NCBI GenBank assembly: GCA_017610005.1
Contig: JAFCCU010000001.1
Coordinates: 16,371-80,370 of the forward strand
Reading direction: 5' to 3'
Source: Candidatus Woesearchaeota archaeon
GTDB taxonomy: Archaea; Nanobdellota; Nanobdellia; Woesearchaeales; B29-G15
Length of the DNA: 64,000 bases
The position numbers were made by a program, and so were the translations under genes. The notes below the pieces were generated by a model. The model saw nothing but the letters and a program-made list of their open reading frames with translations. It searched no databases and was not told where the DNA came from. Position 1 is the first letter of the stretch. Every line of letters begins with the position of its first letter. This document shows, one piece after another, positions 34,701 through 42,366 of the stretch.

Positions 34701-37700
34701 AAAACATGTGCCAATATATGGAAGACCATATGGAAGATGAAATGACCTTCCCTGGAGATGCTACTTTTACTATTGATCCAGAATTATTGTTGTTAGAAGA
34801 GGGTAAAAAGTATGACTTCTGGTTTGTTTATACAGATGAAGAAGGCACTAATGAGACCTGTAAAATGTTTGCACAGGTTGAAAACTTCCATGTTCCAATC
34901 TCAAGAAGAGAAGAAAACTTAGCAGCAAATAGTGCTCAGAAGGTTTGGGTAAAAACACAAAGTTTGACTGGAAGTCCAATTGAAGGTTGCGATGTAAACT
35001 TCACAGGAATTTACAATGAAAAAGACTTTAGTATTGTTAGAACTTTAACAATTAATAGCGTCACTGATGAGAGGGGTGAGCTTGTATTTAATTACACTGC
35101 ACCTTCACTTCCAGGACAGTATATTGTTGAAGGTAGCGCTACTTGTAATATATCTGATGTACTTTCTAAGCAAGACTTAGCATATTGGATTGAAGTAGGG
35201 GCTAGAAACTTAGAGGTTGACGTTAAAAGTAAGTTTGAGACTGGCGAGAATATTAAAGTCTCAGTTATTACTAGAGATAGAACTGGTAACCCTCAATCTC
35301 AAAAATTAGAGTTACAGTTATGGCATTTAAGAGAAGATTATGATATGTCAATATTCCCAGAAGGGGGCGCTAATTGCATCCCTCTTGAAGCAAAAGCAGA
35401 AGGAAATTGGGCTTGGAATGAAGATAGTCAGTTTGAAACAGATGAGACTGGCACATTGGAAGTTGAATTATGTCCACTTCCAGGAGGAGTATATGACATA
35501 GAAATTTTCCCAATGTTTGACTTTATGATGGGAGATATGGGTGGCGACAAATTTGGTGATGATGACTTTGGATTCTTCGGAACTTTCATTGTTAGTGATA
35601 TTGATGTTACAATTGAAAGTGAATTGCAGTATTCTATTGGAGATGAAGTTGAAATTAATTTAACCGCGGTTGATGAATTTGGTATTCCTATCAATGGAAC
35701 TGTTGTTGCTTTTGCAGTTGATATTGAGGATTTAGCAAGCGAAGGAATGATGGGCCCAGAAGAATATGTAATTTATGAATATTCTGGAGGAGGAGTAGAA
35801 CTGGATGAAAATGGTTCTGCAACCTTCACTTTTACAGTTCCAGATAATGTGACTGAAGATGAGGAAACAATTAACATCACCTTTGGACCTGCATTTTTAA
35901 TGTTGATGATCCAGGATTCAGATGGAAATATGCATAGTTATGAAGGGATGTCCTTTGTGATTAAGAGTAGCGATGATTCATCATTAACAGCTGATGCTAG
36001 CGTTATGACTAATGAATTAATTACAGTTAATGTTACAACTGATAATGATGAACAGTATAAGGCCCAGATTGGTTCATTTTTCTTAACTGACAATCCAGAC
36101 AGTATGAAAGAATGGATGATTCAAAATGGAGTTTTACTTGAAAATAAAACTGATCATAGTGAGGGTCTTTTTAAGATTTTGACTCCTAATGAACCAGGAG
36201 AGTATTATCTTGGAGTTCCAATCTTAAGAATGGGTTCATTATTTGTTCAAGGACAAAGCCCAATGGCAAATGCAATTGAACTATTAATTACACCAATTGA
36301 AGTTAAACTTGATGCAGTAAATGTAACTGTTGAAGTTGAAGACTTGGCAGGAGCACCTATTGAAGGAGCACTTGTTGAAATTGGAAAAAGAGAAGGCTTT
36401 ACTAATGTAGATGGATATGTTTCATTAGAGATTCCAAAGGGTAAAAAATCAATCAAGGTTGAGCGTAAAACTGGTGCATTAAAACAATTCATGCAGAGTG
36501 ATATGGTCAACTTTGATGTTGATAAAACTGTAAATATCTCACTTTATGAGATTGTTTTAGGAGGAAACCTTGCAGCACCATTCTTCAACATTACTGATCC
36601 AAGCTATGAAATTTCAACTGCAAAATTGAGAATAAATGTGTCAGTAAATAATACTGGTATTGAAGACTTGGAAAACTACACAATCAAAGCAATTGCATTA
36701 AGTGGAGAAGAAAGTTTCATTGAAGATGTGCTTGCAGATTCAATTGATTATGTATTCTTCTCAAACCTTTATGCAGGCTTTGAAGATGATTCTTATGAGG
36801 TTGAATTAAGAGTTACAGATGAAGAATGGAATGGTACAGCTTATTTCCTTGTAGATGATACAGGTGTTAATTCAACTGTTGGTGCAAGATACTTGCGAGA
36901 ATACACAGTTGAAACCTATGCAACAGCAGGAGATGGTATTGATAACGATAAAGACGGAAGAATTGACGAAGAGATAGATAATAATAAGGATGACGATGGC
37001 GACGGTTTGATTGATGAAGATTTGGAGGGCGAAGATTACTTTGAATTTTGTGGTAATGGCTTTTGCTCATGGGAAGAATCAGAAGGTGGACACTGTTGGG
37101 AAGATTGTGCAGTAGGTTCAGTTTGTGGTGATGGTTTTTGTGATGATGATGAAGAATTTAATTGTCCAGAAGATTGCGTAGAGCCAGGGAATCTTTGTTC
37201 GCCAAAGATGATGTGTACAGAAGATGGAATGTGGTGTAATGAATTTGGTGTAAAACAACCTGCTTCTCATTGTGAGATGCAGTGTGGACCAGATGCCTGT
37301 TGGAAGTGTTCAATTGGTGAATGTTCTAACTATGCAGATTCTTGTGAAGTTAGAGCTTTTGACAGTGGTGATGAATGTGACTTCAAGAAGGAATGTTCAC
37401 CTGAACAATGTTGGAATTGTGATGATGAGTCAACTTGCGACGATACCTCATTTTGCTTATGGGAGGATAATGATTGGGGGGGAGAATGCTTCCAACCAAA
37501 TGGATGTGACAATGTCTGCTTTGACTGTTATGATCAAACTTCTTGTGATACTTCTGATGCAGAGATGGATGGAGTTGGGTGTATATGGAATGAAGATAAC
37601 TATGGCTCATGGTGCATGTGGAACTTCACAAATAATATGCAGGGAGAAGTTGGAAATATCTGGTTAGCTGCAGTCAACGACACTCCAGAGTGGAATGCAA

Positions 37701-39445
37701 TAGCTGATATGGATGGTATGAGTGGCAATAGTGGAACTGGACTTACTCCAGGTATTTATTATATATTAACTGATATTGGTAAATCCAGATTTAACTTAAC
37801 TAGAAATGGACAAGAAATTGACATTTTCAATAATGAAAATGGCTTCTGGAGACTCTTCTCAACTAGTTCGGCAATTACCTTCCTTGATGGAGATTACACA
37901 ATTGAATTAGATGATATGAATAGCGATGACAACGTTATTTGGGAAGTCTCATTTGGTTCACAAGTTGAAGGTTATCCAGAGTTAAATCTCTCTGCGGCAG
38001 AAGTGGACATTGGCAACAATGACACTAATATATGGTTTGAGATTTATGTGGAAGATCTTTCAGTAGCACCATTTTGTGATGAACAGATAGATCAGGCTAA
38101 CTTCCTTTATTGGGAAGTGTACCTTGATACTGTGTCTGGGCAGGGGTGCGATGATCCGGATTGCTTAATTCCTTATGATTATGCAATTACTTTTGAATCA
38201 GATTCCGGTGGCAACTTAAATGCATATATTGATGCATGGACTGGCAGTGACTGGGGATTCTTTGAAGATTTTGAGGTTAACTACACTTATCTTTGTGAGA
38301 CTGACTTCATCAACCTCTCGGTATTGAGGGCGGATGTGAATGCTTCCTTGTGTGAAGCCATAACAGTGAGTTTTGAGAGTTCATATGGGGATGGCCAGGA
38401 TGAGCAGGCAGTGAGGAATGTTGAAAATATCCAGTACATACTTGAAGGGGATTGCGCAGTGTGTGGCAATGGGATTGTTGAAGCTGGAGAAGAGTGCGAT
38501 GGCATTAACCTTGGCAATGAGAACTGCAACTCTGGAATCTTCCAAGGGGCTTTTAACGGAGGTACTTTGAGCTGCAATGCTACATGCGGGTTCAACACCA
38601 CGGCGTGTACAGTAGGAGGTTACTCGCTCTCAGGCCAGGTTAACGGTTCAACTATTGTTGGCGCAGAAATTGACCTTTATAACCGTTCTAATGGCGAGTT
38701 TGTGGTTTCTGTCCAAACAAATGCCCAGGGAGATTTTTCAATGGAAGGTTTAAAGCAAGGAGTCTATGACATTGAGATTTATATGCCTGCAGACCATGAG
38801 CTTGAGGATATTGAGATTTTGATTGATAACTTAACTATAGAAGGAGAGGAAATCATGAATGTGCTTATGCCTCACTTGTATGTATTCCCTTTTATTGGAG
38901 AGCAAATGGTAGGAGGAGGGTATGCACAAATTCAAAATGGGACTGAACTCAACTTCAGCGTGGAAATTAATAACACAGAAACTTACGAGATAAATGTTTC
39001 ATTTGAATTCAATGCTTCTGAAGTAGGTGATGACTTTAATGATTCTATTACTGGGATTCCGGTCTCAGGAGGTGGATTAGAGGCACCATTTTATTCCTTT
39101 ACTCCGACCATACTTGGAGAAGCACTGCTTAAATTCAATTTATTTTTTGAAATTCCATTTAATGAAGTTGTGTTCGGAACCTCTGCTTTAAATAATGCTT
39201 TACTTCAGGTTGAGGTGTTTAACATTGGTGTGTTAGTAAATGTGACTCAAGGAGGCGCACAGTGTGATTTTGGTGACCTTGGTTCTTGCGAGGCTGCACC
39301 GGATTGTGGGTGGGCCGACCCTCCAGGAGAGGACCCTGCGGAGTGCGTACCCTGCTTTGAGATAACTGCATTTGGTGAAGGGCCGTGCGAAGCTTCCTTA
39401 GGGTGTCATTGGTTAGATTCTGAATGTGTTGGTGATGTGCAATGA
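28733..39445 (+). CDS. Giant multi-domain cell-surface protein
   Basis: A 3570-residue secreted protein. The signal peptide is about residues 1-27 (KYFILVVMCLLFSSVFASA). Residues of about 30-1800 are many Ig-like/alpha-2-macroglobulin-MG-like beta domains of about 100 residues with recurring F-x-P-G-D/E, G-x-Y and W-F motifs, almost free of Cys. Cys appears from about 1840 on. Around 2735-2757 a DGIDNDKDGRIDEE...DDDGDGLIDED stretch resembles Ca2+-binding thrombospondin-3/dockerin loops. It is followed by Cys-rich blocks, a CGNGIVEAGEECD module near 3243 and a carboxypeptidase-regulatory-like domain (YSLSGQVNGSTIVGAEIDLY). There is no C-terminal anchor; the coupled next gene has one. Start ATG 28733 follows GAGGTG. 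It is likely an adhesin or S-layer-associated fibre. Confidence 0.8.
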   Translation: MKRGIVSKYFILVVMCLLFSSVFASAEVLTLNLNQAEFEEGKTARVFGYVLDDSLGGKPNNITDMYLDGVFVSTQTSDSEGFYEEFLTNLTAGIHNVSVNTSSSTQVLPFTVYVTASIPSYQIIASSLTVPYKTHTLNFTVKKYSGSTLSSDTIEYEVFHQNGSLYTSGNLTSDVEESLVLPQIVGSYTITLEGKKSFVAQVSKFDLKFKISDIGGNFKEVFKPNGIAYFEVEGFSNGQKITNATVTAEVTSPSGAVSTVSFVETEGTYNGNTNVTLSGTPITLMGGDYDVEFIAKDPSNNEQRVKGFFKVLGLAVDLDLQNKKPYVEEDTITFDVIVKNLEDGTLVNHSDVVYTIELEKDGKFYDTTFITPTASSNSAKTSLISFDIPSEFDDGDYFLNVKANSNGKLGYGKEYFLVRNTEFFIELSDNYGWYRDSFQPGELAKLQAHSEDNITFLQVFVYDELGALKSQVNISGESTSMEVTFNVPSNQDDYFAEVHGTINGEEIIDDRWFAVQNYFSFLDVKNLDNQFQFMIPGDEGFLTEIRVMDVAKGEGVDLSNFVVKFDRILNEETEVAYTSIKATENSTYSNRETGQIVFNIASMNLPNGHYKIEYTLIDENGKSFKGKGWFGVSSFFVDVSTYSETSQRKEVFSPGDTINVSVNIGTETGNATIYREFFDPITFEFHNGEGSTLLTASANELPSETGWYPFGVEVELNTGDEGFGEGWFEIRSLNFRSIVAKDAGEFSSGDDVIVDVVVEQSGVVVEGADIYLERVVRAQDWQDVSATAGLNATDSQGRAALTITPGEPLPPGDYFADIRAEYQNDMVWGGLGFRVTGDDVLITIDSTDNSFAQTETVPINVKVIDSSGSPKENVTVSLVGIMNLETWGPVPISKAAVNTSSSGIATFSLSAANYNPGRYAPIINISTIDSVIVGFGDGEFEIKPFDSTLGFQGDESFAIAETILVDVTIVGTVTVTAEVKDMDNNVQTIDYFYSDGVLTINNDLNPGEYFLEITITSGTKSKIETLWFEVQAPWAQVWMDQNNYAQDSILEYDYSIFTFGAQGWLLSEGTLNVVEIENMWTGVPTPVDINISATGEGDDTLDLAPYNLAPGDYLLRFNLIENPQYEEALYFRVEKDFFFTVDDVVSGRNVTLNVTAHGLSDNINYTLTRYFNFHEFEEVVVGTNNDNGVFTFNDLSNGFYQAQVEIRDPDTGEFYQVDAHFDVWIRDVNISAPWQVNMGDTVTFNITSTIDTNFWIMDPFSQQVLVQEPITAGNLEYPYDFSYSGRFMYSYGDDKWAAFSNAEEIEVIQMGFNVWFPMRWRYQTGEDYEFNISTPMNGTNVTLRIKSHFSGNVTVVSLGKTHLTPDTEKTFTVPINISGPQDWELTLDVPTGEKPKMYTFVDSFPDQYEINAWNDGWEYKAGETVNVKIEVRDIINDQQVAPTGVVALRIENPFGADMGSGALNWDSGNLANITTGEDWLTGHYHVELNVSKDSTDRIQWFDFFVRGNDNLELYWWQNQWDFVGNEVLEVEIEAKDAGIPKAGVLASLDGFEERPDNWETPPTSHPLGPGSYTFSTIDNKTDSNGRVTFSIELSQAGLSSGGFDGRLNVGGQIVWFGFNLRAYGLDTYTNEWEYGITDTIELNIRARNMNDWTPLLEDGNVTIKEIRKHDPGTWEPVNVSLAAFGLDSNRTTMNGGEALIEMIANNSILNIARPYEFEVWLEVELPSGTEEGWGWFRLSNSAKPGLSIIDGTDTVPESFFGNQEYTLLLTGPDGMNATLRNMWGPESKNYDLELESGSEGLEVNFTTPEWPGMYELEVEVIRDGGWPEYMHEQFTIGSGVEFHCHAEGNIVPGVNYTASMNLFGSGQDPFCPPDDEWCSERTWFGPMANKTITLIGMKDLSDFSFTDLGGFSLTTQTAVWPDHMIPANCWSYDGDGEATCNEQNRCAWGLRQHDQQMGCMDSWEYCSGAANTEEECDEVTAFDCTWNSGENMCQYMEDHMEDEMTFPGDATFTIDPELLLLEEGKKYDFWFVYTDEEGTNETCKMFAQVENFHVPISRREENLAANSAQKVWVKTQSLTGSPIEGCDVNFTGIYNEKDFSIVRTLTINSVTDERGELVFNYTAPSLPGQYIVEGSATCNISDVLSKQDLAYWIEVGARNLEVDVKSKFETGENIKVSVITRDRTGNPQSQKLELQLWHLREDYDMSIFPEGGANCIPLEAKAEGNWAWNEDSQFETDETGTLEVELCPLPGGVYDIEIFPMFDFMMGDMGGDKFGDDDFGFFGTFIVSDIDVTIESELQYSIGDEVEINLTAVDEFGIPINGTVVAFAVDIEDLASEGMMGPEEYVIYEYSGGGVELDENGSATFTFTVPDNVTEDEETINITFGPAFLMLMIQDSDGNMHSYEGMSFVIKSSDDSSLTADASVMTNELITVNVTTDNDEQYKAQIGSFFLTDNPDSMKEWMIQNGVLLENKTDHSEGLFKILTPNEPGEYYLGVPILRMGSLFVQGQSPMANAIELLITPIEVKLDAVNVTVEVEDLAGAPIEGALVEIGKREGFTNVDGYVSLEIPKGKKSIKVERKTGALKQFMQSDMVNFDVDKTVNISLYEIVLGGNLAAPFFNITDPSYEISTAKLRINVSVNNTGIEDLENYTIKAIALSGEESFIEDVLADSIDYVFFSNLYAGFEDDSYEVELRVTDEEWNGTAYFLVDDTGVNSTVGARYLREYTVETYATAGDGIDNDKDGRIDEEIDNNKDDDGDGLIDEDLEGEDYFEFCGNGFCSWEESEGGHCWEDCAVGSVCGDGFCDDDEEFNCPEDCVEPGNLCSPKMMCTEDGMWCNEFGVKQPASHCEMQCGPDACWKCSIGECSNYADSCEVRAFDSGDECDFKKECSPEQCWNCDDESTCDDTSFCLWEDNDWGGECFQPNGCDNVCFDCYDQTSCDTSDAEMDGVGCIWNEDNYGSWCMWNFTNNMQGEVGNIWLAAVNDTPEWNAIADMDGMSGNSGTGLTPGIYYILTDIGKSRFNLTRNGQEIDIFNNENGFWRLFSTSSAITFLDGDYTIELDDMNSDDNVIWEVSFGSQVEGYPELNLSAAEVDIGNNDTNIWFEIYVEDLSVAPFCDEQIDQANFLYWEVYLDTVSGQGCDDPDCLIPYDYAITFESDSGGNLNAYIDAWTGSDWGFFEDFEVNYTYLCETDFINLSVLRADVNASLCEAITVSFESSYGDGQDEQAVRNVENIQYILEGDCAVCGNGIVEAGEECDGINLGNENCNSGIFQGAFNGGTLSCNATCGFNTTACTVGGYSLSGQVNGSTIVGAEIDLYNRSNGEFVVSVQTNAQGDFSMEGLKQGVYDIEIYMPADHELEDIEILIDNLTIEGEEIMNVLMPHLYVFPFIGEQMVGGGYAQIQNGTELNFSVEINNTETYEINVSFEFNASEVGDDFNDSITGIPVSGGGLEAPFYSFTPTILGEALLKFNLFFEIPFNEVVFGTSALNNALLQVEVFNIGVLVNVTQGGAQCDFGDLGSCEAAPDCGWADPPGEDPAECVPCFEITAFGEGPCEASLGCHWLDSECVGDVQ

Positions 39446-40734
39446 AAACAACAATAATTTTTACATTAATTTTTGTGCTTGCAATGGGTTTGGCAAATGC
39501 AGCTACTCTTACCTGCGAACAGACAACAAGTAGTTCACTTGAAGTTGCGCAGTTTTCAAGTACATCGGTTCAAATTCAATGTACTGCATCAGGGGGAACT
39601 GTAAGTAACATACAGATTACTCCAAACCCAAATCCAGGTACTGGTTTATCTATTTCAACAACTTCAAGCATGTCATCAAGTCTTGGAGATACCGAGAGTG
39701 ATACAGTTGAATGGAGCGTAACAGGAGATACTCCAAATACTTATGCTGTGGCTTACAGTTTGGTATCTGATGGTACAGAAGCCTGGATTGGAGCAGATTC
39801 AACAACAATTGAAGTTGTAGCTGTTGCACAGTTGCAAGTGGAATATGTATCTCCTCCAAGTCAATACTCGGATGGAGAAACTCTTAATGTAAAGATCACA
39901 AATATTGGAGGAACAACTGCTAACAGTGTTAAATTAAAATTAAATTCAGGTAGTAAATTAAATTATCCTTCGACAATTAGTGCTAATTCACAAGCAAGTT
40001 ATTCATGGACAAGTTCAACTGGATTTGACGAAGCTGATAATTATACAACAACTGTGTATATTGGAGATGTTCAACATGATACTGTTGCTACTGAAGTGAA
40101 GAGTGATGGATCAAGTTCAACAACCACAACATCCATTGCAGCTACAACCACAAGCACTGCTTCTAGCGGAGGAGGAGGCGGAGCTGGCGCAGCACCTGCA
40201 GCTTATGGTACTTATTCCATGGCCTTAAAACAGGAAATGTTTGCATTAAAAATTCAAGACCGCGTGTCATTCACAGCAGGTAATTCTCCTCACACAGCAA
40301 GAGTGCTGGGAATTACCTCTGAAGAAGTCACAGTTGAAATAACATCTGACCCAATTGAAGTAACTGTTCAAAAAGGAAGCAGTGTTAAGATTGATTTAGA
40401 TTCAGATGATATCTACGATCTTCAATTAAGATGTGATAGAATTGCAAATGCTTCAGGGGTATTAACAGCAGACTTAGACTTCAAAATGATAGAGGAAACA
40501 ATACCTGAAGGAACTGTTGTTGAAGATGGCGTCTCACAACCGGTTGTTGATTCAACCGAAGAAACAGAAGAAACAGAAGAAGATGAAACTGGTGGCAGAA
40601 GGAAGGTTACAAGCGGTGGAGATGGCGAAGAAAAACCCAATTGGATTATTCCAATAATCTTAATTATTGTTGGAGTATTAATTGTTGCTGCAATTGTTGT
40701 AAAGATTGCAATTCAACACAAAAAAGAACAATAA
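39442..40734 (+). CDS. Membrane-anchored surface protein with CARDB-like domain
   Basis: A 430-residue protein with a signal peptide (about 1-20, TIIFTLIFVLAMGLANA), two beta domains (the second, VEYVSPPSQYSDGETLNVKI, is CARDB-like), a Ser/Thr-rich linker (STTTTSIAATTTSTAS) followed by a Gly-rich stretch, another small domain, an acidic low-complexity segment and a C-terminal transmembrane helix (IIPIILIIVGVLIVAAIVV) with a basic end. Its start overlaps the giant gene's stop by 4 nt. It is probably the membrane anchor or partner for that protein. Confidence 0.7.
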   Translation: MKTTIIFTLIFVLAMGLANAATLTCEQTTSSSLEVAQFSSTSVQIQCTASGGTVSNIQITPNPNPGTGLSISTTSSMSSSLGDTESDTVEWSVTGDTPNTYAVAYSLVSDGTEAWIGADSTTIEVVAVAQLQVEYVSPPSQYSDGETLNVKITNIGGTTANSVKLKLNSGSKLNYPSTISANSQASYSWTSSTGFDEADNYTTTVYIGDVQHDTVATEVKSDGSSSTTTTSIAATTTSTASSGGGGGAGAAPAAYGTYSMALKQEMFALKIQDRVSFTAGNSPHTARVLGITSEEVTVEITSDPIEVTVQKGSSVKIDLDSDDIYDLQLRCDRIANASGVLTADLDFKMIEETIPEGTVVEDGVSQPVVDSTEETEETEEDETGGRRKVTSGGDGEEKPNWIIPIILIIVGVLIVAAIVVKIAIQHKKEQ

Positions 40735-40741
40735 ACTTTTT

Positions 40742-41296
40742 TTAACCTTTTTCTTTAATTATATTTGCTTGAAACTTATAGATTTTACAATCTTTATCAA
40801 GCCAAGAACTTCTAGACAATCCTGCTTTAATACTTAATTGTTCCAAAAATTCGCGTGAATCCCATCCAAATTCCCCAGGCACTTGGGGCAATAGTAACCC
40901 CGAATGAAAGTTTTTCTCTAAAATCAATCCATCTGTTCCAACCTTAATTTTTTTTGGATATTCCCTTGGATCATTAACCTTAATAAAAGTTGGAACACTT
41001 AACACTGAAACCTCAAAACTCAAATCTCCCAGTTCTTCTTTAGTTACTGGTGGAAATCTAGGATCTTGAAATGCTGCTGCAAGTGAAGCTTTCATTGTAG
41101 CCTGCCATAAAGGATATAATGGAACTGGAAACCCTATGCATCCTCTCAAAGTTCCATCTTTTTTAATAGTTACAAAAACCCCTTGTTTTAATGAAAATAA
41201 TTCTTTAGTTTTGAAAAAATTAGGAGCTTCTCCAGTAAGATGACCAGAAACAGTTTCTTTTGCAAGCTTTAATAGCAACTTGCCGTTTTTAATCAT
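40742..41296 (-). CDS. AMMECR1-domain protein
   Basis: A 184-residue archaeal AMMECR1-family protein. It shows the family motif GTLRGCIGFPVPLYPLW (LRGCIG), the SLAAAFQDPRFPPVTKEEL segment, SFEVSVLSVP and the LLPQVPGEFGWDSREFLEQL end. The molecular function of this very conserved family is not known. Its start overlaps the upstream rpoL stop by 4 nt, so the two are coupled. The 3' end lies 8 bp from the convergent surface-protein gene. Confidence 0.9.
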   Translation of the reverse strand: MIKNGKLLLKLAKETVSGHLTGEAPNFFKTKELFSLKQGVFVTIKKDGTLRGCIGFPVPLYPLWQATMKASLAAAFQDPRFPPVTKEELGDLSFEVSVLSVPTFIKVNDPREYPKKIKVGTDGLILEKNFHSGLLLPQVPGEFGWDSREFLEQLSIKAGLSRSSWLDKDCKIYKFQANIIKEKG

Positions 41297-41565
41297 TTTA
41301 GTTTGTCAAAAGCACCTACAAAATCTTTATTTCTTTTCTTTAATCTGTCTACTGCTGATTTAAGAGCATCTCTTGGACTCCCGCTTTTAGTTTTAACAAT
41401 CATTTCAGGAATTCCAATTAATGGATGTGCAATATTATATGTTGCAAATTCAACATTTTTATCTGTGATAAGCTCATTTTTTAGTGCATTACATAGAGTA
41501 TGGCCTTCACCATGAAGCTCAAATGTAATCCTGTCTTTTTTATCCTCAATAATCTTGATTTCCAT
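41293..41565 (-). CDS. rpoL: DNA-directed RNA polymerase subunit L (Rpo11)
   Basis: A 90-residue protein with the alpha-CTD-less dimerisation fold: FELHGEGHTLCNALKNEL is the RPB11/RpoL signature, and AHPLIGIPEMIVKTKSGSP continues the core. It pairs with RpoD in the polymerase assembly platform. It is first in a two-gene operon with the AMMECR1 gene and is divergent from the ITPase gene. Confidence 0.93.
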   Translation of the reverse strand: MEIKIIEDKKDRITFELHGEGHTLCNALKNELITDKNVEFATYNIAHPLIGIPEMIVKTKSGSPRDALKSAVDRLKKRNKDFVGAFDKLK

Positions 41566-41627
41566 TTTATCTCAAGAGTGAAGGTGGTATTTAAAAATGT
41601 TTCCCCTCAAACCTTTGGAAAAGCACG

Positions 41628-41706
41628 AGAAAATCTTCGATTTTCTGTGTCCTAAAAATCTTCGATTCTTTATGAGTTTGATCGAAAATGGGGTTCTCCG
41701 AACCCC
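41628..41706. repeat. Two hairpins in the rpoL/ITPase intergenic region
   Basis: AGAAAATC-TTC-GATTTTCT spans 41628-41646 and GGGGTTC-TCC-GAACCCC spans 41690-41706. The word AAATCTTCGATT occurs twice, near 41631 and 41657. A TATA-like TTTTTATTAG (41730-41739) follows, about 25 nt before the ITPase ATG. Function unknown. Confidence 0.5.
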
Positions 41707-41758
41707 TTTGTCTGCGACAAAACGAAAAGTTTTTATTAGCAACCTTAAGAGAGATTAT

Positions 41759-42289
41759 ATGGTAATCTACTTTATTACTGGAAATAAGAATAAATTTTCA
41801 GAAGCTAAACAAATAATTCCTGAACTGGAGCATTTGGAAATTTCTTTACCTGAAATTCAAGATTTAAACCCCCAAAATATAATAAAAGAAAAACTTTGTG
41901 AAGCATTCAAACACCATTCTGGCCCTTTTATTGTTGAAGATACCTCTCTCGTTTTTGAAGGATTAAAAAAATTACCCGGGCCATTTATTAAGTGGTTTTT
42001 AGAAACTCTTGGTAGAGAAGGCCTATGGGATTTAGCAAAAGGGCTAAACACCCAAAAAGCATATGCTCAGTGCATGGTTGGGTACGCAGAAAATCCAAAT
42101 AATATCCAATTTTTTGAAGGGATTGTTAAAGGAGAAATTGTCAGCCCCAAGGGAGATTATTTTGGTTGGGATCCAATCTTTAAGCCAGAAGGCTATGATA
42201 AAACATTTGCTGAAATTCAAAGTGTAAAAATGGTTATAAGCCACAGAAAAGTGGCTTTAGAGAAGCTTAAAGAATATCTAAAATTGTGA
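41759..42289 (+). CDS. Non-canonical purine NTP pyrophosphatase (ITPase/RdgB/HAM1 family)
   Basis: A 176-residue house-cleaning enzyme that hydrolyses ITP/XTP and their deoxy forms to monophosphates. Motifs present are FITGNKNKFSEAK at the N-terminus, VEDTSLVFEGLKKLPGPFIKWF in the middle, GWDPIFKPEGYDKTFAEI and the terminal SHRKVALEKL. ATG 41759 puts the substrate-binding strand at residue 3, as in the family. The longer open frame upstream runs through hairpin DNA and is unlikely to be translated. The promoter is close to the ATG, so the mRNA is probably leaderless. Confidence 0.9.
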   Translation: MVIYFITGNKNKFSEAKQIIPELEHLEISLPEIQDLNPQNIIKEKLCEAFKHHSGPFIVEDTSLVFEGLKKLPGPFIKWFLETLGREGLWDLAKGLNTQKAYAQCMVGYAENPNNIQFFEGIVKGEIVSPKGDYFGWDPIFKPEGYDKTFAEIQSVKMVISHRKVALEKLKEYLKL

Positions 42290-42366
42290 GCATTTTAACC
42301 TACACTTTTCACAACAATAATAATTAAATACAAAACTTCTAGATTTTAGTATTGGGGTAGATAACA

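Noticed and set aside
41597..41758. N-terminal extension of the ITPase
   Set aside because: It runs through two hairpins and a TATA-like box; the family N-terminus begins at ATG 41759.
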